From NCBI GenBank assembly GCA_900751995.1, contig CAADTP010000001.1, forward strand, positions 1 to 29,128: 29,128 nucleotides of DNA, in the 5' to 3' direction. Below the pieces are notes generated by a model that had not been told where the DNA came from, ran no database searches, and saw only the letters and a list, made by a program, of their open reading frames with translations. Both the position numbers and the translations under genes were made by a program. Of this stretch, positions 24,119-29,128 are shown in pieces (the stretch's first letter is position 1; every line of letters starts with the position of its first letter). The stretch is from Lachnospiraceae bacterium (lineage in GTDB: Bacteria; Bacillota; Clostridia; Lachnospirales; Lachnospiraceae).

Positions 24119-24559
24119 ATGGTCATAGAAACGCATGATCCTGAGGAAACATTCGAGGTCGGAAGGACGATCGGAATGAATGCGAAGCCGGGACAGATCT
24201 ACACACTGACAGGCGATCTGGGAGTTGGAAAAACCGTGTTCACACAGGGAGTGGCAGCAGGTCTTGGAATTACAGAACCTGTAAACAGCCCTACGTTTAC
24301 CATTATCCAGGAATATGAAGACGGACGTCTGCCATTTTATCATTTTGATGTATATCGTATCGGGGATCTGGAAGAAATGGAAGAGATCGGATACGATGAT
24401 TATTTTTTCGGGCAGGGAATCTGTCTGATCGAATGGGCGGAACTCATTGAGGAGATCCTGCCGGAAAAAAGGATCGAAGTTACCATTGAAAAAGATCTTG
24501 AGAGGGGCTTTGAATACAGAAAGATCACCATTGAGGAGAGAGGAGAAAAGACAGAATGA
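24119..24559 (+). CDS. tsaE: tRNA threonylcarbamoyladenosine biosynthesis protein TsaE
   Basis: This is the small P-loop ATPase that works with TsaB and TsaD to place the t6A modification at A37 of ANN-decoding tRNAs. It has 146 residues. Walker A is GDLGVGKT at 32-39, followed by the family segments NSPTFTIIQEY, FYHFDVYRI and LIEWAE. I chose the ATG at 24119 (AAGGTGG six bases upstream) over a TTG at 24095, which would add eight residues. It overlaps tsaB by four bases (ATGA), the start of a tightly packed operon that also holds tsaB and tsaD. Confidence 0.94.
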   Translation: MVIETHDPEETFEVGRTIGMNAKPGQIYTLTGDLGVGKTVFTQGVAAGLGITEPVNSPTFTIIQEYEDGRLPFYHFDVYRIGDLEEMEEIGYDDYFFGQGICLIEWAELIEEILPEKRIEVTIEKDLERGFEYRKITIEERGEKTE

Positions 24560-25281
24560 GAGTTTTGGCACTGGACAGTTCCGGAATCGTGGCATCCGTA
24601 GCCGTTGTGGAGGACGATACACTGGTAGCGGAATATACAGTTAATTATAAGAAAACACATTCCCAGACGCTTCTTCCCATGCTGGATGAGATCGTGAAGA
24701 TGACAGAGCTGGATCTGAAGACGATTGACGCTATTGCGGTAGCCAAGGGACCGGGCTCTTTTACCGGACTCCGTATTGGCTCTGCCACAGCCAAGGGACT
24801 TGGACTTGCCCTTGACAAACCACTGGTCGGGATTCCGACTGTGGAGGCACTGGCCTATAATATCTATGATGTAAACGGACTGATCTGTCCGATCATGGAT
24901 GCCAGAAGAAAGCAGGTTTATACGGGAATCTATCGTTACGAGGATCACAGGCTCATGACGGTAAAGGATCAGATGGCAGTGGGAATTGAGGAGCTTCTTT
25001 CCATGCTGAATGAGATGGGAGAAGCCGTAACATTCCTCGGAGACGGAGTCCCGGTATTTAAAGATATCATCGCAGATAAGCTTACTGTACCGTTTTCTTT
25101 TGCACCGGCCCATCTTTCCAGACAGAGAGCAGGTGCTGTAGGTGCACTTGGTGTCCTTTATTATAAAGAAGGCAGAACCGAGACAGCGGCTGAGCACAAA
25201 CCGGATTATCTCCGTGTTTCACAGGCTGAGCGGGAGCGTGCCCAGAAACTGAAAAAAGGATCAGAAGGGGAAAACGCATGA
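24556..25281 (+). CDS. tsaB: tRNA threonylcarbamoyladenosine biosynthesis protein TsaB
   Basis: This is the catalytically inactive paralogue of TsaD that forms the scaffold dimer of the t6A transfer complex. It has 241 residues. It has the expected start (LALDSSGIVASVAVVE), SQTLLPMLDEI and the diagnostic GPGSFTGLRIGSATAKGL. The metal-binding histidines of TsaD are absent, as expected. It overlaps tsaE and rimI by four bases on each side. Confidence 0.94.
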   Translation: MRVLALDSSGIVASVAVVEDDTLVAEYTVNYKKTHSQTLLPMLDEIVKMTELDLKTIDAIAVAKGPGSFTGLRIGSATAKGLGLALDKPLVGIPTVEALAYNIYDVNGLICPIMDARRKQVYTGIYRYEDHRLMTVKDQMAVGIEELLSMLNEMGEAVTFLGDGVPVFKDIIADKLTVPFSFAPAHLSRQRAGAVGALGVLYYKEGRTETAAEHKPDYLRVSQAERERAQKLKKGSEGENA

Positions 25282-25721
25282 TCTTAAGAGAAATGCTTGT
25301 GGATGATCTGGATCAGGTTATGGAGATCGAAGAGGAACTTTTTTCAGTCCCCTGGACAAAAGAGGGATTTCTGACATTTCTTATGAAAGAGAATGGGATG
25401 TTTCTTGTTGTGGAAGAAAAGGGCCGGATCCTGGGATATTGTGGTCTTCTTACGGTGCTGGATGAGGGGGATGTGACCAATGTGGCTGTCCGCAGAGACC
25501 GTCAGAGAGAGGGAATCGGAAATTTCCTTATGGAAAGTATGATCCGTCTGGCAGAAGAGCGTGGGATCACCATGATCCATCTGGAGGTCCGGGCAGGAAA
25601 TGAGACTGCGATCCGGCTTTATGAACGTCAGGGATTTGTGCGGGATGGCCTGCGAAAGGGATACTATACAGATCCCACAGAGGATGCTGTTCTTATGACA
25701 CGCACCGCAGTTTCTGAATAG
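25278..25721 (+). CDS. rimI: Ribosomal protein S18-alanine N-acetyltransferase (RimI)
   Basis: This is a GNAT acetyltransferase of 147 residues, by family the enzyme that acetylates the N-terminal alanine of ribosomal protein S18. The acetyl-CoA motif is VAVRRDRQREGIGNFLM, followed by LEVRAGNETAIRLYERQGF and GLRKGYY, typical of RimI. Co-location with tsaB and tsaD is common in Bacillota. It starts in the ATGA overlap with tsaB. The protein substrate is inferred from family and neighbourhood. Confidence 0.92.
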   Translation: MILREMLVDDLDQVMEIEEELFSVPWTKEGFLTFLMKENGMFLVVEEKGRILGYCGLLTVLDEGDVTNVAVRRDRQREGIGNFLMESMIRLAEERGITMIHLEVRAGNETAIRLYERQGFVRDGLRKGYYTDPTEDAVLMTRTAVSE

Positions 25722-25722
25722 G

Positions 25723-25758
25723 CTTACCCGGGAGAGGTACTTGTCTGTACGGGATAAG
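25723..25758 (+). other. Intercistronic hairpin between rimI and rnz
   Basis: CTTACCCG (25723-25730) pairs with CGGG-A-TAAG (25750-25758) with one bulged A, beginning just after the rimI stop. No T-run follows. It may be a processing or stability element that separates the upstream tsaE-tsaB-rimI part from rnz-tsaD-ispD. Confidence 0.45.
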
Positions 25759-25798
25759 TATGCTAAACTTTGCCACAGAACAGGAAAAGAGGAAAAAT

Positions 25799-26710
25799 AT
25801 GTTAGATGTTTGTTTACTTGGCTGCGGAGGAATGATGCCGCTGCCACGCAGATGGCTCACCGCACTGATGACCCGTTATAACGGCAGCAGTCTGATGATC
25901 GATTGCGGGGAAGGCACCCAGGTGGCCATTAAAGAAAAGGGCTGGAGCTTCAAGCCTATTGATGTGATCTGTTTTACCCATTATCATGGGGATCATATCA
26001 GCGGACTTCCGGGACTTCTTTTGACTATGGGAAATGCAGACCGCACAGAACCGCTGACTCTGGTAGGCCCAAGAGGACTGGAACGTGTGGTAAGCGCACT
26101 TCGTGTGATCGCACCGGAGCTGCCCTTTGAAATTAAATTTATCGAGATCACGAAACCGGAGGAAGTTCTGGAACTGAATGGGTACCGGATCACTGCATTT
26201 CGGGTGAACCATAATGTTACCTGCTACGGATATACCCTTGAGATCCTGCGCCAGGGAAAATTTTCTCCTGACAGTGCCAGAGAGCATGAGATCCCGCTGA
26301 AATTTTGGAATCCGCTGCAGAAGGGACAGACTGTGGAGGATGAAGGAAGGATCTACACACCGGATATGGTGCTTGGTCCGCCAAGAAAAGGGATCAAGCT
26401 TACCTATACCACAGATACCAGACCGACAGAGTCTATTTTACGTAATGCAAAAGGTTCCGATCTTTTTATCTGTGAGGGAATGTATGGTGAAGATGACAAG
26501 ATCGAAAAGGCAAAAGGCTACAAACACATGACGTTTCGTGAAGCGGCCACTCTTGCCCGTGATGCGGAAGTGGGGGAAATGTGGCTGACCCATTACAGCC
26601 CTTCTCTGGTACGTCCGGATGATTACATGGATACAGTACGTGAGATCTTTCCGAAGGCATGGCCGGGAAAAGACGGGAAGAGTGTGGAACTGAATTTTGA
26701 AGAGGACTGA
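25799..26710 (+). CDS. rnz: Ribonuclease Z (tRNA 3' processing endonuclease)
   Basis: This zinc endonuclease removes the 3' trailer from tRNA precursors, which is needed for tRNAs whose CCA is not encoded. It has 303 residues. The MBL motif THYHGDH gives H61, H63, D65 and H66. Other family features are LIDCGEGTQ-like MIDCGEGTQ, FRVNHNVTCYGY, PRKGIKLTYTTDT and the late LTHYSPSL. I chose the ATG at 25799 (AAGAGG upstream) over one at 25760, which adds 13 residues unlike the family. It lies inside the t6A operon, 77 bases after rimI and four bases before tsaD. A related phosphodiesterase activity cannot be excluded. Confidence 0.9.
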   Translation: MLDVCLLGCGGMMPLPRRWLTALMTRYNGSSLMIDCGEGTQVAIKEKGWSFKPIDVICFTHYHGDHISGLPGLLLTMGNADRTEPLTLVGPRGLERVVSALRVIAPELPFEIKFIEITKPEEVLELNGYRITAFRVNHNVTCYGYTLEILRQGKFSPDSAREHEIPLKFWNPLQKGQTVEDEGRIYTPDMVLGPPRKGIKLTYTTDTRPTESILRNAKGSDLFICEGMYGEDDKIEKAKGYKHMTFREAATLARDAEVGEMWLTHYSPSLVRPDDYMDTVREIFPKAWPGKDGKSVELNFEED

Positions 26711-26714
26711 AAAA

Positions 26715-27734
26715 ATGAAAGATACATTAATTCTTGGTATTGAGAGCTCCTGTGATGAAACGGCAGCTTCCGTTGTAAAAAATGGAAGGACTGTCTTATC
26801 AAACGTGATTTCCTCACAGATCGAGATCCATAAACTGTACGGAGGTGTTGTACCGGAGATCGCCTCCAGAAATCATATAGAAAGGATCAACCAGGTCATC
26901 CAGGAAGCGCTGGACGAGGCAAATGTCACTCTGGATGATATTGATGCTATCGGTGTAACCTATGGACCGGGGCTTGTCGGTGCACTTCTTGTAGGTGTGG
27001 CAGAAGCCAAGGCTATTGCCTATGCAAGAAACCTGCCACTGGTAGGCGTGCATCATATAGAAGGCCATGTTTCTGCCAATTATATTGAGCATCCGGATCT
27101 GGAACCGCCGTTTCTCTGTGCCATTGTATCCGGTGGACACACCCATCTTGTTATTGTGAAGGACTACGGCCAGTTTGAGATCCTGGGCCGAACCAGAGAC
27201 GATGCGGCAGGTGAGGCATTTGATAAGGTTGCACGTGCCATTGGGCTGGGATATCCGGGAGGACCGAAGATCGATAAGCTGGCAAAGGAAGGAAATCCGG
27301 ACGCTATCGAGTTTCCACGTGCAAAAATCGGTGAAAATCCATATGATTTCAGCTTCAGCGGCGTGAAGTCCGCAGTTCTTAATTATTTAAACGGGGCAAA
27401 AATGAAAGGTGAGGAAGTAAACCGTGCAGATATCGCGGCATCCTTCCAGAAGGCGGTTGTTGACGTACTGGTAGAGCATACCATGCAGGCAGCAGCTGAT
27501 TTTGGCATGAAAAAGGTTGCCATTGCAGGAGGTGTTGCTTCCAACGGAGCACTTCGCACTGCTATGGAAAAAGCATGTACAGAACGTGGATACAAATTTT
27601 ACCGTCCGTCACCGATCTTCTGCACGGATAACGCAGCGATGATCGGTGTGGCAGCTTACTATGAATATATCAGGGGAACACGCCACAGCTGGGATCTGAA
27701 TGCGGTTCCGAACCTGAAGCTTGGCGAAAGATAA
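26715..27734 (+). CDS. tsaD: tRNA N6-adenosine threonylcarbamoyltransferase TsaD
   Basis: This is the catalytic subunit that transfers the threonylcarbamoyl group to A37 of tRNA. It has 339 residues. It starts with the family signature LGIESSCDETAAS. The metal ligands are seen in HHIEGH (H114, H118) and in FCTDNAAMIG (D305). SGGHTHLV and GGPKIDKLA are also present. I chose the ATG at 26715 over an in-frame TTG at 26697 that lies inside rnz. The gene follows rnz after four bases, with weak AGAGGA as ribosome binding site inside the rnz end, so translational coupling is likely. Confidence 0.96.
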   Translation: MKDTLILGIESSCDETAASVVKNGRTVLSNVISSQIEIHKLYGGVVPEIASRNHIERINQVIQEALDEANVTLDDIDAIGVTYGPGLVGALLVGVAEAKAIAYARNLPLVGVHHIEGHVSANYIEHPDLEPPFLCAIVSGGHTHLVIVKDYGQFEILGRTRDDAAGEAFDKVARAIGLGYPGGPKIDKLAKEGNPDAIEFPRAKIGENPYDFSFSGVKSAVLNYLNGAKMKGEEVNRADIAASFQKAVVDVLVEHTMQAAADFGMKKVAIAGGVASNGALRTAMEKACTERGYKFYRPSPIFCTDNAAMIGVAAYYEYIRGTRHSWDLNAVPNLKLGER

Positions 27735-27755
27735 AAGAATCCGGGGTAATTGATC

Positions 27756-28460
27756 ATGGGAGAGTGCAGAAATACAGCTATTGTCCTGGCAGCAGGCCAG
27801 GGAAAGAGAATGCACAGCAAAATACAGAAGCAGTTTATGGAGCTTGACGGGATGCCGGTGCTCTGTTATTCTCTGCGCTGTTTTCAGGAAAGTCCGCTGA
27901 TCAGGGATGTGATCCTGGTAACAGGGGAGGAATATGTTTTCTGGTGCAAAGAAGAAATCGTGGAAAAATATGGTTTTACAAAGGTTTCTGCTGTAGTATC
28001 CGGCGGAAAAGAACGGTACGATTCTGTTTATGAAGGACTTCGTGCGTGTAAAGATACAGAGTATGTGCTGATCCATGACGGTGCCAGACCATTTATTGAT
28101 CATGGGATCATTGAAAGAGGACTTATGGCAGCAGCACAGACAGGTGCCAGTGTTACAGGCATGCCTTCCAAGGATACAGTTAAGATCGCAGATGAGGATG
28201 GGAATGTCAGTGAAACTCCGGATCGCAGCAGTGTATGGATCGTCCAGACTCCGCAGATCTTTCAGTACCCGCTGATCTATGGCGCATATACCAGCATTCG
28301 GCAGAAGGAAATGACCGGAATTACAGATGATGCCATGGTTGCAGAACATGAGACCGGGGTGAAGATCCGCTTTTCAGAAGGTTCTTATCGCAATATCAAG
28401 ATCACAACACCGGAAGATCTGGTGGTTGCGGAGGCATTTTTGAAGGAAAACAGAGAGTAG
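27756..28460 (+). CDS. ispD: 2-C-methyl-D-erythritol 4-phosphate cytidylyltransferase
   Basis: This enzyme joins CTP and methylerythritol phosphate in the MEP pathway to isoprenoid precursors. It has 234 residues. The nucleotide-binding start is VLAAGQGKRM followed by KQFMELDGMPVL; later motifs are SGGKERYDSVYEGL, LIHDGARPFI, KDTVK, QTPQIF and the closing NIKITTPEDL. I chose the ATG at 27756, with GGGG nine bases upstream, rather than the TTG two codons earlier. It is the last gene of the tsaE operon and is followed by a terminator. TarI (ribitol phosphate) is a close relative; ARPF rather than VRPF favours IspD. Confidence 0.9.
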   Translation: MGECRNTAIVLAAGQGKRMHSKIQKQFMELDGMPVLCYSLRCFQESPLIRDVILVTGEEYVFWCKEEIVEKYGFTKVSAVVSGGKERYDSVYEGLRACKDTEYVLIHDGARPFIDHGIIERGLMAAAQTGASVTGMPSKDTVKIADEDGNVSETPDRSSVWIVQTPQIFQYPLIYGAYTSIRQKEMTGITDDAMVAEHETGVKIRFSEGSYRNIKITTPEDLVVAEAFLKENRE

Positions 28461-28486
28461 AACAGGGTGAAAATCCCAGTAAATAT

Positions 28487-28526
28487 GGACATATAGCAGA
28501 AATTGAAGCTATATGTCCAATTTTTT
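28487..28526 (+). terminator. Terminator of the tsaE-ispD operon
   Basis: GGACATATAGC (28487-28497) pairs with GCTATATGTCC (28508-28518) around a ten-base loop and is followed by AATTTTTTG. Confidence 0.88.
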
Positions 28527-28548
28527 GAAAAAAATATCAAATTTGTTA

Positions 28549-28577
28549 TTGACAGGGGAGATATTTGATGATAGAAT
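28549..28577 (+). promoter_or_regulatory. Promoter of tRNA-Ser(UGA)
   Basis: A consensus TTGACA (28549-28554) and TAGAAT (28572-28577) are 17 bases apart. The transcript would start about 40 bases before the tRNA. Confidence 0.75.
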
Positions 28578-28625
28578 ACAACATGCGCTGACAAAACAGC
28601 ACAAAAATGTTGAAAAACATTATAT

Positions 28626-28711
28626 GGAGAGATATCGAAGTGGTCATAACGAGGCGGTCTTGAAAACCGTTTGTCCGCAAGGGCGCGTGGGTTCGAATCC
28701 CACTCTCTCCG
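28626..28711 (+). tRNA. tRNA-Ser (anticodon UGA)
   Basis: The tRNA is 86 bases long. The acceptor arms are GGAGAGA and TCTCTCC with discriminator G. The anticodon arm GCGGT-CTTGAAA-ACCGT gives anticodon TGA at 28661-28663. A long variable arm, typical of class II tRNA-Ser, and a T arm GTGGG-TTCGAAT-CCCAC follow. CCA is not encoded, so RNase Z and a CCA-adding enzyme are needed. Confidence 0.97.
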
Positions 28712-28733
28712 CTAGTCAAATACATAATAAAAA

Positions 28734-28750
28734 AACTTTTGAAAAAAGTT
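28734..28750 (+). other. Short A/T inverted repeat between the tRNAs
   Basis: AACTTTT (28734-28740) and AAAAGTT (28744-28750) form a seven-base stem with a GAA loop. No T-run follows on the plus strand, so it is a weak candidate terminator. It directly abuts the A-tract of the next promoter. Confidence 0.4.
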
Positions 28751-28760
28751 AAAAAAGTAC

Positions 28761-28789
28761 TTGACAACATAAAAGATACGAGATATAAT
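28761..28789 (+). promoter_or_regulatory. Strong promoter of tRNA-Ser(GGA)
   Basis: A perfect consensus, TTGACA (28761-28766), 17 bases, TATAAT (28784-28789), is preceded by the A-tract TTAAAAAAG. A leader of about 55 bases with an inverted repeat CTACTTA/TAAGTAG precedes the tRNA. Confidence 0.88.
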
Positions 28790-28851
28790 ATCACCTGTCG
28801 CTGAGAACGGCAGAGATAAATATCGGAACTACTTAGTAAGTAGGGCAATTT

Positions 28852-28940
28852 GGAGAAGTACCCAAGCTGGCCGAAGGGGCTCCCCTGGAAAGGGAGTAGG
28901 TCGTTAACGCGGCGCGAGGGTTCAAATCCCTCCTTCTCCG
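28852..28940 (+). tRNA. tRNA-Ser (anticodon GGA)
   Basis: The tRNA is 89 bases long. The acceptor arms are GGAGAAG and CTTCTCC with discriminator G. The anticodon arm CTCCC-CTGGAAA-GGGAG gives anticodon GGA at 28887-28889. A long variable arm and T arm GAGGG-TTCAAAT-CCCTC follow. CCA is not encoded. Confidence 0.97.
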
Positions 28941-28942
28941 CT

Positions 28943-28980
28943 TTAATTTTTTTGAAGACTAAATGCTTCAAAAAAATTAA
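28943..28980 (+). other. Perfect A/T inverted repeat after tRNA-Ser(GGA)
   Basis: TTAATTTTTTTGAAG (28943-28957) and CTTCAAAAAAATTAA (28966-28980) are perfect 15-base arms around an eight-base loop. The seven T's in the left arm begin seven bases after the tRNA, so the tRNA fold plus this T-run could itself end transcription. The hairpin itself has A's, not T's, after it. Confidence 0.55.
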
Positions 28981-28988
28981 AAAAGTTC

Positions 28989-29017
28989 TTGACAAGCAGT
29001 TGAGAATGAGATAAAAT
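28989..29017 (+). promoter_or_regulatory. Probable rRNA operon promoter
   Basis: TTGACA (28989-28994), 17 bases, TAAAAT (29012-29017) is preceded by the same TTAAAAAAGT-n-C box as the tRNA-Ser(GGA) promoter. The sequence that follows reads like an rRNA leader. Confidence 0.7.
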
Positions 29018-29024
29018 GAACGAG

Positions 29025-29128
29025 CTGTCCGAGAGACAGACACAACAAACCTTGATAACTAAACAGTGAAACACATACGATTCTCGAAAATTTCTTTACA
29101 TTTAAAGAACGGTTTAAACAAACCAAAA
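29025..29128 (+). other. Probable 5' leader of an rRNA operon (16S beyond the edge)
   Basis: Right after the promoter comes a hairpin CTGTC/GACAG (29025-29039), then AACCTTGATAACTAAACAG, which resembles the CTTGAAAACT-type segments found in rRNA leaders of clostridia, and a stem TTCTTTA/TAAAGAA (29092-29109). There is no ribosome binding site or open frame. No 16S sequence is reached before the window ends, so the assignment is by resemblance. Confidence 0.55.

Noticed and set aside
24026..24622. N-terminal extension of the cyclophilin by about 199 residues
   Set aside because: The extension runs through the divergent promoter and antisense to tsaE; the cyclophilin fold begins at the chosen ATG, which has AAGGAG upstream.
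28546..29043. A 165-codon minus-strand open frame across both tRNA genes
   Set aside because: It is the antisense of two tRNA-Ser genes; peptides such as EGFEPSRRV and SGIRTHA are the usual false products of antisense serine tRNA genes.

Overview
This 29 kb window looks like chromosomal core DNA of a low-to-moderate GC Gram-positive anaerobe of the Clostridia, most likely a Lachnospiraceae member of the Blautia/Dorea/Ruminococcus type. The pointers are strong AGGAGG-type ribosome binding sites, sigma-A promoters with 17-base spacers, HPr kinase, a YesM/YesN two-component pair beside a sugar ABC transporter, a DUF1846 protein, and class II tRNA-Ser genes with no encoded CCA. The genus assignment is inference from gene content, not a search result.

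Layout. (1) 107-4536: sbcD-sbcC, the Mre11/Rad50-type nuclease-ATPase. (2) 4530-11917: a carbohydrate-uptake block. A minus-strand sensor kinase/response regulator pair (yesM-yesN type) is divergent from a plus-strand solute-binding protein, two permeases and a metallo-beta-lactamase-fold hydrolase. No ATPase subunit and no glycosidase are present. (3) 12028-13512 (-): a DUF1846 protein with a P-loop-like motif. (4) 13688-17746: ftsH, then uvrC. (5) 17857-19753: hprK and a ROK glucokinase, linking sugar phosphorylation to catabolite-repression signalling. (6) 19931-22567 (-): a bifunctional class A penicillin-binding protein with a long acidic low-complexity tail. (7) 22746-24025: yigZ/IMPACT family gene and a convergent cyclophilin. 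(8) 24119-28460: tsaE-tsaB-rimI-rnz-tsaD-ispD, a t6A tRNA-modification operon that also carries RNase Z and an isoprenoid gene. (9) 28487-29128: terminator, tRNA-Ser(UGA), tRNA-Ser(GGA), then a strong promoter and what appears to be the leader of an rRNA operon whose 16S gene lies beyond the right edge.

How the parts work together. YesM probably senses an extracellular signal and YesN probably activates the transporter promoter; two AAGTG half-sites 20 bases apart lie just upstream of its -10 box. HprK and glucokinase belong to carbon-status control. The tsa genes make the t6A37 base, RNase Z trims tRNA 3' ends, and two serine tRNAs without encoded CCA follow directly.

Most of the window is ordinary housekeeping sequence and I do not see a clear undescribed defence or mobile system. 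The items most worth a second look are the YesN operator layout, a binding protein without a lipobox, the transporter-linked MBL hydrolase, the P-loop-like motif in DUF1846, the acidic PBP tail, a bidirectional promoter with superimposed -10 boxes, and a shared sequence box ahead of the second tRNA and rRNA promoters.
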